Below are positions 51,916 through 60,731 of a stretch of 64,000 nt of DNA, one piece after another. The stretch spans positions 124,001 through 188,000 of the forward strand of contig NZ_JAYDZX010000006.1 of the NCBI RefSeq assembly GCF_035607535.1, in the 5' to 3' direction. The DNA comes from Salinimicrobium sp035607535. GTDB taxonomy: Bacteria > Bacteroidota > Bacteroidia > Flavobacteriales > Flavobacteriaceae. Positions within the stretch are counted from its first letter, which is position 1, and every line of letters begins with the position of its first letter. A model generated the notes under the pieces. That model ran no database searches. It saw only the letters and a program-made list of their open reading frames with translations, and was not told where the DNA came from. The position numbers and the translations under genes are program-made.

Positions 51916-51922
51916 TAAATTT

Positions 51923-52834
51923 TTAATCTCTTATTAAAGGTAAAGTTGAACATCTCAACAATCCTTCTTGTTTGGCAATTTCGGCGTATGGCACCTCTTC
52001 CACTATCATGCCATTCTCTCGAAGCCAGGTGTTGAGTCGGGTGAAATTTCTTTCAGAAATTACTACATCTTCAGAAATAGAGAATACATTCGAATTCATA
52101 TCATACATCTCCTGACGGGTAATTTCAAAGATGTTCTCTTTCCCAAACAGGTCAACCAGCCATTGATATTCCTCCTGATCAAGAAATCCGTCCCTGTATA
52201 TAATAGCCTTACCTCTACCTACCGGTTGAAAACAACAATCCAGATGCAGGGCGTTGTCACGAGCTTCGGTGTTAGATTTTCGCAAGTTGAAGGATTTCAC
52301 TTTTTTGTGAGGAAACATTTCCCGGAGGTGCTCAACTCCTTTCAAGTTAGTTCTGGCGGTAATGAACTGAGGATAATCCTCCCCGTAATAAGCACCCACA
52401 AAAAGATAGTCGTCATACAACATCACATCTCCTCCTTCTACGTGAGCATCCTCGGGTAGAGAATACACCTTATCCTTATCTATCTTGTCAATTACATAAG
52501 AAATAGCTTCAATTTCTTCCTCCCTGTCGGGTAGAATATTGGCTTTAATGAATTTGTCATCAATTACAAAAGCTATATCACGGGTGAAGATCTGGTTCAG
52601 ATCTTTTACCAATTTAGGCCTATAAACCTTTACATCGTATTTTTCGAGAACTTCCCTAACTGCTTCCATTTCTTTTACCACATCCTCTTCCACGGGATAA
52701 GTTCCAGCCTTGATATGTTCTGCCGATTTTGGATCATAGGCATTCTCATATTCAGGTGTAGGCCCGGGACTTTCAGCTGTTCCCAGCACCACTGCTCTCA
52801 AGCGTGAAGTTTCGTTCTTAATATTCAGTTTCAT
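51923..52834 (-). CDS. dimethylarginine dimethylaminohydrolase-like protein
   Basis: A 303-residue paralogous guanidine-modifying enzyme; I start at MKLNIKNETSRLRAV because the upstream extension covers the promoter. Motifs: FTRDIAFVIDDKFIKANI, EGGDVMLYDDYLFVG (acidic substrate loop), ALHLDCCFQPVGRGKAIIY (catalytic His) and the C-terminal Cys in EGLLRCSTLPLIRD. The fold and spacing match DDAH or arginine deiminase-like amidinotransferases. It is upstream of ctlX with 7 bases between, so two related hydrolases are made together. Substrate not deducible. Confidence 0.88.
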   Translation of the reverse strand: MKLNIKNETSRLRAVVLGTAESPGPTPEYENAYDPKSAEHIKAGTYPVEEDVVKEMEAVREVLEKYDVKVYRPKLVKDLNQIFTRDIAFVIDDKFIKANILPDREEEIEAISYVIDKIDKDKVYSLPEDAHVEGGDVMLYDDYLFVGAYYGEDYPQFITARTNLKGVEHLREMFPHKKVKSFNLRKSNTEARDNALHLDCCFQPVGRGKAIIYRDGFLDQEEYQWLVDLFGKENIFEITRQEMYDMNSNVFSISEDVVISERNFTRLNTWLRENGMIVEEVPYAEIAKQEGLLRCSTLPLIRD

Positions 52835-52851
52835 ATACGCTAAATTTGCTG

Positions 52852-52859
52852 CAAATATA
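52852..52859 (-). promoter_or_regulatory. -7 box of the DDAH-ctlX pair
   Basis: TATATTTG on the minus strand, 17 bases before the ATG at 52834; no clear -33 element. Confidence 0.5.
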
Positions 52860-52955
52860 GTAAAAGGAATCATGCCTATTAGGAGGTGGAAAGGCTTTGT
52901 TGAAGAGTTCTTTGCTACTAATTTTCACCATTTTTGCCTCCAAACCATCAATAAC

Positions 52956-52987
52956 TAAAAAAGCTCCACAAAAAATTTGTGAAGCTT
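52956..52987 (-). terminator. gltA terminator
   Basis: Minus-strand AAGCTTCACAAA pairs with TTTGTGGAGCTT with one mismatch, then T6. It lies 23 bases after the gltA stop. Confidence 0.85.
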
Positions 52988-53010
52988 CTTACTCTTGAAA
53001 ATTTATTTTC

Positions 53011-54300
53011 TTATCTCTTATCTATTTCTTTAAAAGATCTTTTTGTTTCTCCAATATAAATTTGTCTTGGGCGACCAATTGGTTCTTTTCTAAGGCGCAT
53101 TTCCCTCCATTGGGCAATCCAACCCGGAAGACGTCCTACAGCAAACATAACGGTAAACATCTCTGTTGGTATTCCCATTGCACGGTAAATTATTCCTGAA
53201 TAGAAATCCACATTTGGATAAAGTTTTCTATCAATAAAGTACTGATCTTCTAAAGCTGCTTTCTCAAGTCCTTTAGCTATTTCAAGAATTGGATCTTCAA
53301 CCCCTAATTGCCCAAGGACTTCATCGGCAGCCTTTTTAATTATTCTGGCTCTAGGATCAAAGTTCTTATAAACTCTATGACCAAAGCCCATCAGTCTAAA
53401 TGGATCATCTTTATCTTTTGCCTTGGCAATAAACTTGGAAGTATCTCCACCATCGGCTTTGATCTCTTCAAGCATTTCAATCACCGCCTGGTTTGCTCCA
53501 CCATGGAGTGGCCCCCAAAGGGCAGAAACTCCTGCAGAAATAGATGCAAATAGCCCTGCATGTGAAGAACCTACAATTCTAACTGTTGATGTTGAACAGT
53601 TCTGTTCGTGATCTGCGTGAAGAATAAGCAACTTATCCAGGGCGTTGACTACTACTTTATTCTGCTTATAATTCTTCTTAGGATTGTCATTCTGGAACAT
53701 CATTTTAAGCAAGCTTTCAACATACCCTATATTGGTATCCTTATTATAAAGCACCTGATCATTCTTCTTACGTAACGTCCATGCAGCAAGCACAGGGAAC
53801 TTTGCAAGTATCTTTACAATAGCCTTATACATATCCTCTTCGGAATCTACATTGACCGACTTTGGGTTAAATGCAGTAAGGGCACTGGTAAGAGATGATA
53901 AAACCCCCATAGGGTGGGCTGAGTTAGGAAAACCTTTTAAAACGGTCTTCATATCCTCATTCACAATACTTTGATCAAGAATATCGGTATTGAATTTTTG
54001 AAGTTGTTTTTCGGTTGGCAGCTCTCCAAAAATTAAGAGGTAAGCTACTTCCAGAAAATCAGCTTTTTCAGCTAATTCTTCGATGGAATATCCACGATAC
54101 CTCAAGATCCCCTCTTCTCCATCAAGGAAAGTAATGGCACTCTCGCAGGAGCCTGTATTTTTATATCCGGGATCCAGGGTAACAGCCCCACTTTGGCCTC
54201 TCAATGATGTGATATCCAGGCCAACTTCTTTCTCTGTACCTACAACCAGTGGCAGGTCATAGGTTTTTCCATCTATCTTTAATGTAGCTACTTTTGACAT
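53011..54300 (-). CDS. gltA: citrate synthase
   Basis: A 429-residue type II citrate synthase that condenses acetyl-CoA with oxaloacetate. Catalytic residues are in LLILHADHEQNCSTSTVRIVGSS (first His region), GFGHRVYKNFDPRA (second His) and VDFYSGIIYRAMGIPTEMFT (Asp). The N-terminal small domain of hexameric enzymes is present. Monocistronic; a spacer of 271 bases separates it from eno. Confidence 0.97.
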   Translation of the reverse strand: MSKVATLKIDGKTYDLPLVVGTEKEVGLDITSLRGQSGAVTLDPGYKNTGSCESAITFLDGEEGILRYRGYSIEELAEKADFLEVAYLLIFGELPTEKQLQKFNTDILDQSIVNEDMKTVLKGFPNSAHPMGVLSSLTSALTAFNPKSVNVDSEEDMYKAIVKILAKFPVLAAWTLRKKNDQVLYNKDTNIGYVESLLKMMFQNDNPKKNYKQNKVVVNALDKLLILHADHEQNCSTSTVRIVGSSHAGLFASISAGVSALWGPLHGGANQAVIEMLEEIKADGGDTSKFIAKAKDKDDPFRLMGFGHRVYKNFDPRARIIKKAADEVLGQLGVEDPILEIAKGLEKAALEDQYFIDRKLYPNVDFYSGIIYRAMGIPTEMFTVMFAVGRLPGWIAQWREMRLRKEPIGRPRQIYIGETKRSFKEIDKR

Positions 54301-54518
54301 ATTTTTTATGGATTTGCTTATGATTTATTTTAAGGATTGCTAATTTACAAAATTCTGCCCAAATTTTTGGGGCCGAAATTCCTTTTCCCGGACTCCAAAA
54401 GAATAGAAAAGGTTTAGAAATGTTCAGTGATATCCGGAGGCATTGATGCTCTACTAGTGAACCTCTTAAAATTAGCCAGCCAACAGTTTAAAAAATATGA
54501 CCAGGATCATACTTTAAA

Positions 54519-54546
54519 AGAAAAAGCCCCTCACGCTAGTGAAGGG
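54519..54546 (-). terminator. eno terminator
   Basis: Minus strand: AGCCC T TCAC, loop TAGC, GTGA G GGGCT, then TTTTTCTTTT. Strong intrinsic terminator. Confidence 0.92.
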
Positions 54547-54571
54547 CTCCATATCAATGATAAAATATTTT

Positions 54572-55864
54572 TTATTTCTTGATCTTAAAAGCTTTTTCCT
54601 GGGGAAAGTAAGCAACACTGCCTAATTCCTCTTCAATTCGAAGAAGTTGGTTGTACTTCGCCATACGATCACTTCGGGAGGCAGAACCGGTTTTAATTTG
54701 CCCGGTATTTAAAGCTACAGCAAGATCGGCAATAGTGTTATCCTCAGTTTCTCCTGAACGGTGCGACATTACAGAAGTATAGCCGGCATTGTGTGCCATA
54801 TTAACGGCCGAAATAGTTTCGGTTAATGTTCCAATCTGGTTTACCTTGATCAATATTGAGTTCGCGATCTTGTTTTCAATTCCTCTTGAAAGGCGTTCAA
54901 CATTTGTCACAAACAAATCATCTCCAACAAGTTGTACTTTATTCCCAACCTTTTTAGTAAGTGCTTTCCAGCCATCCCAGTCATTTTCATCCATTCCGTC
55001 CTCAATGGAAATGATTGGATATTTAGAAGCTAATTCCGCAAGATATTCCGCCTGCTCTTCACTGCTTCTTACCTTTCCTGAATCCCCTTCAAATTTGGTA
55101 TAATCATATTTTCCATTTTCATAGAATTCAGCTGCAGCACAATCAAGAGCGATCATAACTTCCTCGCCCGGTTTATAGCCTGCATTCTTAATAGATTGCA
55201 AGATGGTATCCAAAGCATCCTCAGTACCGTCGAGCGTAGGTGCGAAACCACCTTCGTCCCCAACAGCAGTACTTAAACCTCTCTTGTGAAGTACTTTCTT
55301 CAGGTTATGAAAGATCTCTGTACCCATTTTTAAGGCTTCGGAAAAATCCTTTGCTTTTACCGGCATTACCATGAACTCCTGAAATGCAATAGGAGCATCA
55401 CTATGAGATCCGCCATTAATAATATTCATCATTGGAACAGGAAGTGTATTGGCACTTACCCCACCAACGTAACGGTAAAGAGGCATATTTAATTCATTTG
55501 CCGCTGCTTTGGCCACTGCAAGAGAAACTCCTAAAATAGCATTAGCTCCTAGCTTTGACTTATTTGGAGTCCCATCCAATTCTATCATTGCCTGGTCAAT
55601 AACATTCTGATCAAAAACAGAATAACCTAACAATTCTTCTGCAATGACCTCATTGACATTCTTTACTGCCTTAGACACCCCTTTTCCCATGTAAGCATCA
55701 CCACCGTCACGAAGCTCTACTGCTTCATGTTCTCCTGTTGATGCTCCGGAAGGCACTGCCGCTCTTCCTATAATTCCGTTCTCTGTTTCTACATCAACTT
55801 CCACTGTAGGATTCCCACGGGAATCAAAAATTTGACGTGCATGAATATTTATAATTATGCTCAT
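54572..55864 (-). CDS. eno: enolase
   Basis: A 430-residue glycolytic enzyme making phosphoenolpyruvate from 2-phosphoglycerate. Motifs: ARQIFDSRGNPTVEVDV, GASTGEHEAVELRDG, VGDEGGFAP (catalytic Glu), MIALDCAAAEFY, SIEDGMDENDW, LVGDDLFVTN, LIKVNQIGTLTETI and VMSHRSGETED (Lys/His/Ser loop). Full length. Separate unit with its own terminator; carA is 163 bases upstream on the same strand. Confidence 0.98.
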   Translation of the reverse strand: MSIIINIHARQIFDSRGNPTVEVDVETENGIIGRAAVPSGASTGEHEAVELRDGGDAYMGKGVSKAVKNVNEVIAEELLGYSVFDQNVIDQAMIELDGTPNKSKLGANAILGVSLAVAKAAANELNMPLYRYVGGVSANTLPVPMMNIINGGSHSDAPIAFQEFMVMPVKAKDFSEALKMGTEIFHNLKKVLHKRGLSTAVGDEGGFAPTLDGTEDALDTILQSIKNAGYKPGEEVMIALDCAAAEFYENGKYDYTKFEGDSGKVRSSEEQAEYLAELASKYPIISIEDGMDENDWDGWKALTKKVGNKVQLVGDDLFVTNVERLSRGIENKIANSILIKVNQIGTLTETISAVNMAHNAGYTSVMSHRSGETEDNTIADLAVALNTGQIKTGSASRSDRMAKYNQLLRIEEELGSVAYFPQEKAFKIKK

Positions 55865-55992
55865 ATAAATTATTTTTAATTAATCTTCTTTTTTTGGTAC
55901 TGCAAGATACGAATACTTCAAAAGAATAGTAAAAGGCCAAGCCCTTAGTTCAAAGGAATTAAGAGAAATTTATTAACGAATACGTTATAGCA

Positions 55993-56024
55993 GAAAAAGA
56001 AGATCCCCGCTGTTGCGGGGATCT
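55993..56024 (-). terminator. carA terminator
   Basis: AGATCCCCGC and GCGGGGATCT arms around a 4-base loop, with TCTTTTTCTG on the minus strand, 4 bases after the carA stop. Confidence 0.92.
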
Positions 56025-56027
56025 GGA

Positions 56028-57140
56028 TTATTGTTTCTCTTTTATTAGATTATGAATGAATTCATCGAAGAGGTAATGAGCATCATTTGGTCCCGGACTG
56101 GCCTCTGGATGATATTGGACTGAAAAACAATTCTTGTTCTTAAGTCTTATTCCTGCAACTGTACCGTCGTTGAGATGTGTATGCGTTACCACAACTTCCG
56201 GATGAGCTTCTGTTTCCTCTTTGTTCACTGAAAAACCATGGTTCTGTGAAGTAATTTCCCCTTTACCTGTCTCCAGGTTCATAATTGGATGATTTATCCC
56301 CCTGTGGCCGTGATGCATTTTATATGTAGAAATTCCATTAGCCAATGCAATTACCTGATGACCAAGGCATATCCCAAAGAGAGGTTTATCATCTGCAATG
56401 ATATCCTTTGCAACCTGGACTGCACTTGCCAATGGTTGAGGGTCCCCTGGACCATTAGATAGTAAATAACCCTGTGCACCCCACTCTTTCATTTCGGCAT
56501 AAGAAGTATCATAGGGATAAACCTTGCAGTACACATCTCTTTTAGAAAGATGCTTTAAAATGCTCTTTTTGACACCTATATCAAGAACTGCTACTTTAAA
56601 CCTTGCAGATTCGTTCCCAAAGAAATAGGGTTTTTTAGTTGAAACCTTTGATGCAAGTTCAAGACCATTCATGTCTGGCACTGCAGCAAGTTCCTTCTTA
56701 AGAGCATCAAGATCGTCAAATTCTGTAGTGATAACAGCGTTCATAGCTCCATTTTCTCTAATATAGGTAACCAGAGCTCTGGTATCAACATCTGATATTG
56801 CAAAAAGATCGCTGCGGTCAAGAAACTGTTTTAAAGTTTCATCTGCCGCAGGACGACTTTGATAATAGCTGAAATTTTTACAAATGAGCCCGGAGATCTG
56901 TGCTGTTTCTGCCTCTTTTTCTTCTTCATTGGCACCGTAGTTACCAATGTGAGCATTGGTGGTCACCATGATTTGCCCAAAGTACGACGGATCTGTAAAA
57001 ATCTCCTGATAACCCGTCATCCCTGTGTTGAAACAGACTTCACCAAATGCTTTACCGTTTTTGTCCCCCACAGCTTTACCATGAAAGATAGTTCCGTCTT
57101 CTAACAGCAGAATTGCCTTTTTACGTGCTTGATATTTCAT
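56028..57140 (-). CDS. carA: carbamoyl-phosphate synthase small subunit
   Basis: A 370-residue glutaminase subunit that supplies ammonia to CarB for arginine and pyrimidine synthesis. N-terminal half with FGEVCFNTGMTGYQEIFTDPSYFGQ; C-terminal class I amidotransferase with LLSNGPGDP, the nucleophile Cys in LFGICLGHQVIALANG and the His/Glu pair in VQYHPEASPGPNDA. carB is not in the window. Positioned after rplQ, a layout I recall for Flavobacteriia. Confidence 0.97.
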   Translation of the reverse strand: MKYQARKKAILLLEDGTIFHGKAVGDKNGKAFGEVCFNTGMTGYQEIFTDPSYFGQIMVTTNAHIGNYGANEEEKEAETAQISGLICKNFSYYQSRPAADETLKQFLDRSDLFAISDVDTRALVTYIRENGAMNAVITTEFDDLDALKKELAAVPDMNGLELASKVSTKKPYFFGNESARFKVAVLDIGVKKSILKHLSKRDVYCKVYPYDTSYAEMKEWGAQGYLLSNGPGDPQPLASAVQVAKDIIADDKPLFGICLGHQVIALANGISTYKMHHGHRGINHPIMNLETGKGEITSQNHGFSVNKEETEAHPEVVVTHTHLNDGTVAGIRLKNKNCFSVQYHPEASPGPNDAHYLFDEFIHNLIKEKQ

Positions 57141-57163
57141 AATTGGTTCCTCTTAATCATTTA

Positions 57164-57182
57164 CAAAACTATCATTTTTGAC
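57164..57182. repeat. degenerate half of the dispersed palindrome
   Basis: On the minus strand GTCAAAAATGATAGTTTTG; only one arm is conserved. Between carA and rplQ. Confidence 0.35.
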
Positions 57183-57259
57183 AGAGATAATTTTGACTCT
57201 TTTAAGGTTTAAAAAATGTTGCTCAATGTAACCTTTTTGAGACCCTGGTTTAAGGGTAT

Positions 57260-57296
57260 AAAAAAAGGATAAGCTTTAATGGCTTATCCTTTTTAA
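57260..57296 (-). terminator. rplQ / alpha operon terminator
   Basis: AAAAAGGATAAGC and GCTTATCCTTTTT with a 7-base loop and T-rich tails both ways, ending the ribosomal block. Confidence 0.92.
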
Positions 57297-57319
57297 AATT
57301 TATGAAGAAAGATTCATTC

Positions 57320-57814
57320 CTATTCCTCGTTTCCTTCGTTTTTCTTTTCTTCTGAAGAAGCTTCCGGCTTCGCCTGTGCTGCATCGGCAGATTTCTTACC
57401 TCTACCAGCCCTACGGGTTGACTTTTTCTTCTCCGGTTTATTTACGTTATAGATTTCATTGTAATCTACAAGTTCAATAAGTGCCATATCTGCATTATCA
57501 CCTAACCTGTTTCCAAGTTTAATGATCCTGGTATATCCTCCCGGACGATCACCAACCTTAGGTGCTATTTCGCGGAATAATTCAGAAATTGCATTTTTGT
57601 CACGCAATTTTGAAAATACCAATCTCCTGTTGTGAGTAGTGTCTTCCTTTGATTTAGTAACCAATGGTTCTACAAACTGCTTCAAAGCCTTTGCCTTTGC
57701 TACAGTAGTATTGATACGCTTGTGCTCAATAAGAGAGCAAGCCATATTCGCAAGCATCGCTTTACGATGAGCCGTTTGTCTTCCTAAGTGGTTTGTCTTT
57801 TTTCCGTGTCTCAT
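57320..57814 (-). CDS. rplQ: 50S ribosomal protein L17
   Basis: A 164-residue L17. The conserved domain MRHGKKTNHLGRQTAHRKAML through GGYTRIIKLGNRLGDNADMALIELVDYN covers 1-120; a C-terminal tail of about 43 residues, rich in Lys, Ala, Glu and Ser, is additional to the E. coli form (127 residues) and is common in Bacteroidota. Last gene of the ribosomal block, followed by the terminator at 57260. Confidence 0.97.
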   Translation of the reverse strand: MRHGKKTNHLGRQTAHRKAMLANMACSLIEHKRINTTVAKAKALKQFVEPLVTKSKEDTTHNRRLVFSKLRDKNAISELFREIAPKVGDRPGGYTRIIKLGNRLGDNADMALIELVDYNEIYNVNKPEKKKSTRRAGRGKKSADAAQAKPEASSEEKKNEGNEE

Positions 57815-57910
57815 GACATTTTTTGTTTCATCATCTTGCTACGACCCATTTTGAGGAGCAAACTATGATGGTTATAATTTATTTTTTTGACAGTTGCGCC
57901 TTAAACGCGA

Positions 57911-58903
57911 CTAGTCCTTATCTAGTTTATATTTCGAAAGATCCATTCCGAAGTTCAGGCCTTTGTTGTTTACCAACTCTTCAAGCTCTGTAAGAGACTT
58001 CTTTCCGAAGTTTCTGAACTTCATAAGATCGTTCTTGTTGTATGATACTAAATCCCCAAGAGTATCAACCTCTGCAGCTTTTAAGCAGTTAAGTGCTCTA
58101 ACTGAAAGGTCCATGTCTACCAATTTGGTCTTTAATAATTGACGCATGTGAAGGGATTCTTCATCGTAAGTCTCAGTCTGTGCAATCTCGTCGGCCTCCA
58201 AAGTGATGCGCTCATCAGAGAACAGCATAAAGTGGTGGATCAAAGTCTTAGCAGCTTCGGTAAGGGCTTCTTTGGGATGGATTGAACCATCTGTAGAGAT
58301 CTCAAAAACCAGCTTTTCGTAATCGGTTTTTTGTTCAACCCTATAGTTTTCGATACTGTACTTCACATTCTTTACTGGAGTGTAAATGGAATCTGTATAG
58401 ATCGTACCGATAGGTGCATTAGGCTTCTTATTCTCTTCAGCAGGAACGTATCCTCTACCCTTTTCTACAGTAACCTCCATGTTTAGGTTTACCTTCTTAT
58501 CCATGTTACAGATAACAAGGTCCGGATTAAGAATCTGGAAACCTGAAATGAATTTCTGGAAGTGACCTGCAGTCAATTGCTCCTGACCTGACACAGAAAT
58601 GGTAACGGCTTCATTGTCTATTTCATCAATTTGCCTTTTAAACCTGATCTGCTTTAGATTCAAGATTATTTCGGTTACGTCTTCTACTACCCCCGGGATA
58701 GTTGAGAATTCATGCTCTACACCTTCCATGCGAACAGAGGTGATAGCGAACCCTTCAAGTGAAGATAAAAGTACTCTTCTTAGAGCGTTACCAACAGTCA
58801 ATCCATAACCTGGTTCCAAAGGGCGAAATTCAAATTTCCCTTCGAAATCGGTTGAATCAATCATTATAACTTTATCGGGCTTCTGAAAATTTAATATTGC
58901 CAT
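57911..58903 (-). CDS. rpoA: RNA polymerase alpha subunit
   Basis: A 330-residue subunit. The N-terminal domain has the dimer and beta-contact motifs FEFRPLEPGYGLTVGNALRRVLLSSLEGFAIT; the C-terminal domain has LSVRALNCLKAAEVDTLGDLV and KNFGKKSLTELEELV-type helices (MKFRNFGKKSLTELE). Assembles the core enzyme and contacts promoter and activator DNA. Sits between rpsD and rplQ as in most bacteria. Confidence 0.98.
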   Translation of the reverse strand: MAILNFQKPDKVIMIDSTDFEGKFEFRPLEPGYGLTVGNALRRVLLSSLEGFAITSVRMEGVEHEFSTIPGVVEDVTEIILNLKQIRFKRQIDEIDNEAVTISVSGQEQLTAGHFQKFISGFQILNPDLVICNMDKKVNLNMEVTVEKGRGYVPAEENKKPNAPIGTIYTDSIYTPVKNVKYSIENYRVEQKTDYEKLVFEISTDGSIHPKEALTEAAKTLIHHFMLFSDERITLEADEIAQTETYDEESLHMRQLLKTKLVDMDLSVRALNCLKAAEVDTLGDLVSYNKNDLMKFRNFGKKSLTELEELVNNKGLNFGMDLSKYKLDKD

Positions 58904-58923
58904 ATTACGACTTCTGTGAATTA

Positions 58924-59529
58924 TTATTTCGAATATAATTCGACGATGAATTGTTCATTTATATTTTCCGGAATTTGTACTCTTCCGGGTACAGAAACAT
59001 ATGTTCCCTCTTTGGTCTCATTGTTGAATGTGATCCATTCGTAAACACTTCCTGAATTAGCCAAGGAATCCTGGATGGCAGTTAAGGATTTTGATTTCTC
59101 TCTTACCCCTACAACATCTCCCGCTTTTAACTGGTAAGAAGGAATGTTAACTAATTCACCATTTACCGTGATGTGTCTGTGAGAAACCAGTTGTCTTGCA
59201 GCTCGTCTTGATGGGGCAATACCCATTCGGTAAACTACGTTGTCTAATCTAGACTCACAAAGTTGTAAAAGCACCTCACCGGTAATTCCCTGTGCACGGG
59301 TTGCTTTTTCAAACATGTTTCTGAATTGACGCTCAAGGATACCATAGGTATACTTCGCTTTTTGCTTTTCCATTAACTGGATAGCATATTCAGATTTCTT
59401 TCCGCGACGACGGTTATTACCGTGTTGTCCCGGAGGATAGTTTCTTTTTTCAAAAGATTTGTCATCTCCGAAAATAGCTTCCCCGAATTTACGGGCGATT
59501 TTAGTCTTTGGACCAGTATATCTTGCCAT
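58924..59529 (-). CDS. rpsD: 30S ribosomal protein S4
   Basis: A 201-residue primary 16S rRNA binder starting MARYTGPKTKIARKFGEAIFG with the S4 RNA-binding domain (ESRLDNVVYRMGIAPSRRAARQLVSHRHITVNG, key SRLDNVVYR and RQLVSHRHI). In many bacteria S4 represses the alpha operon translation; no such site can be proven by eye here. Gap of 89 bases to rpsK. Confidence 0.98.
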   Translation of the reverse strand: MARYTGPKTKIARKFGEAIFGDDKSFEKRNYPPGQHGNNRRRGKKSEYAIQLMEKQKAKYTYGILERQFRNMFEKATRAQGITGEVLLQLCESRLDNVVYRMGIAPSRRAARQLVSHRHITVNGELVNIPSYQLKAGDVVGVREKSKSLTAIQDSLANSGSVYEWITFNNETKEGTYVSVPGRVQIPENINEQFIVELYSK

Positions 59530-59618
59530 TGAAAAATTGATTATAAAGCAAGCGATCGTGGAATTAAGGTCACTGTCCTTCGCAGATCTCTTTGCTTACT
59601 TTTGTTATACTTGTTAAA

Positions 59619-60008
59619 TTAAACTCTACGTCTTTTTGGAGGACGACATCCATTGTGTGGAAGTGGTGTAACGTCGATGATCTCAGTTACTTCAATTCCT
59701 GCATTGTGAAGGGAACGAATAGCAGATTCTCTACCGTTTCCTGGTCCTTTCACAAATACTTTCACTTTACGAAGACCGGCTTCGTGAGCTACTTTTGATG
59801 CGTCTTCAGCAGCTAATTGAGCTGCGTAAGGAGTGTTTTTCTTTGATCCTCTAAAGCCCATTTTACCGGCAGAAGACCAGGAGATAACGTCTCCTTTTTT
59901 ATTGGTCAACGAAATGATAATGTTGTTGAAAGAAGCAGTAACATGTGCTTCTCCAATAGACTCAACATTTACCTTGCGTTTCTTTTGAGTTACTTTAGCT
60001 TTTGCCAT
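59619..60008 (-). CDS. rpsK: 30S ribosomal protein S11
   Basis: A 129-residue protein of the 30S platform. Typical VTASFNNIIISLTNKKGDVISWSSAGKMGFRGSKK and VTEIIDVTPLPHNGCRPPKRRRV ending (key blocks FNNIIISLT and HNGCRPPKRRRV). Starts 9 bases after rpsM. Standard order rpsM-rpsK-rpsD-rpoA-rplQ. Confidence 0.98.
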   Translation of the reverse strand: MAKAKVTQKKRKVNVESIGEAHVTASFNNIIISLTNKKGDVISWSSAGKMGFRGSKKNTPYAAQLAAEDASKVAHEAGLRKVKVFVKGPGNGRESAIRSLHNAGIEVTEIIDVTPLPHNGCRPPKRRRV

Positions 60009-60016
60009 CCTACTTA

Positions 60017-60391
60017 TTATTTAGTTGCTTTCTTTTTGTTTGCAACTGTTTTTCTTCTTCCTTTTCTGGTTCTGGAGTTATTTTTGGTTCTTTGTCCTCT
60101 TAACGGAAGCCCCGCTCTGTGACGAATCCCTCTGTAACTTCCAATATCCATTAAGCGCTTAATGCTCAATTGAATCTCTGAACGTAATTCCCCTTCAATT
60201 TTAAAGGCACCAACAGCTTCACGGATTCTTCCGATCTCGTCATCATTCCAGTCTGAAACTTTCTTTCCTTCTTCAACGTTGGCCTCTTTAAGAATTTCCT
60301 GAGCTCTGCTCTTTCCAATTCCGAAGATATAGGTCAATGCTATAACGCCTCGCTTTTGTTTTGGTATATCAACACCTGCAATTCTAGCCAT
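60017..60391 (-). CDS. rpsM: 30S ribosomal protein S13
   Basis: A 124-residue protein of the 30S head contacting tRNA and L5. Starts MARIAGVDIPKQKRGVIALTYIFGIG and ends with GIRHRAGLPLRGQRTKNNSRTRKGRRK-type sequence (key RHRAGLPLRGQRT). Its start is 2 bases from the rpmJ stop. Confidence 0.98.
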   Translation of the reverse strand: MARIAGVDIPKQKRGVIALTYIFGIGKSRAQEILKEANVEEGKKVSDWNDDEIGRIREAVGAFKIEGELRSEIQLSIKRLMDIGSYRGIRHRAGLPLRGQRTKNNSRTRKGRRKTVANKKKATK

Positions 60392-60393
60392 AA

Positions 60394-60510
60394 CTACCCT
60401 TGTCTTTGTTTAAATTTTGGATTCTTTTTGTTAATCACGTACAGTCTGCCTTTTCTTCGCACAATTTTGCACTCGGCACTTCTTTTTTTAATTGATGCTC
60501 TAACTTTCAT
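60394..60510 (-). CDS. rpmJ: 50S ribosomal protein L36
   Basis: A 38-residue gene read directly: MKVRASIKKRSAECKIVRRKG then RLYVINKKNPKFKQRQG. This is L36 in its usual place between infA and rpsM. The zinc-ligand cysteines of the C+ form are partly replaced: only one Cys (C14) remains, so it is the non-zinc (C-) type. Too short for ordinary ORF filters. Confidence 0.96.
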   Translation of the reverse strand: MKVRASIKKRSAECKIVRRKGRLYVINKKNPKFKQRQG

Positions 60511-60515
60511 AGTTA

Positions 60516-60731
60516 TTAGTATCTGTAAGTTATTCGAGCCTTAGATAAATCGTACGGGCTCATTTCTAATTTCACTTTGTCCCCAGGCAATAACTTAATG
60601 TAATGCATTCGCATTTTACCTGAAATATGCGCGGTCACAACATGACCATTCTCTAATTCCACCCGGAACATTGCATTTGACAATGCTTCAATGATCGTTC
60701 CGTCTTGTTCTATTGCCGATTGTTTTGCCAT
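60516..60731 (-). CDS. infA: translation initiation factor IF-1
   Basis: A 71-residue S1-type OB-fold protein: MAKQSAIEQDGTIIEALSNAMFRVELENGHVVTAHISGKMRMHYIKLLPGDKVKLEMSPYDLSKARITYRY (key MFRVELENGH and ISGKMRMHYI). It occupies the A site with IF-3 and IF-2 during initiation. The start codon overlaps the secY stop by one base (TAATG). rpmJ is 5 bases downstream. Confidence 0.98.
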   Translation of the reverse strand: MAKQSAIEQDGTIIEALSNAMFRVELENGHVVTAHISGKMRMHYIKLLPGDKVKLEMSPYDLSKARITYRY

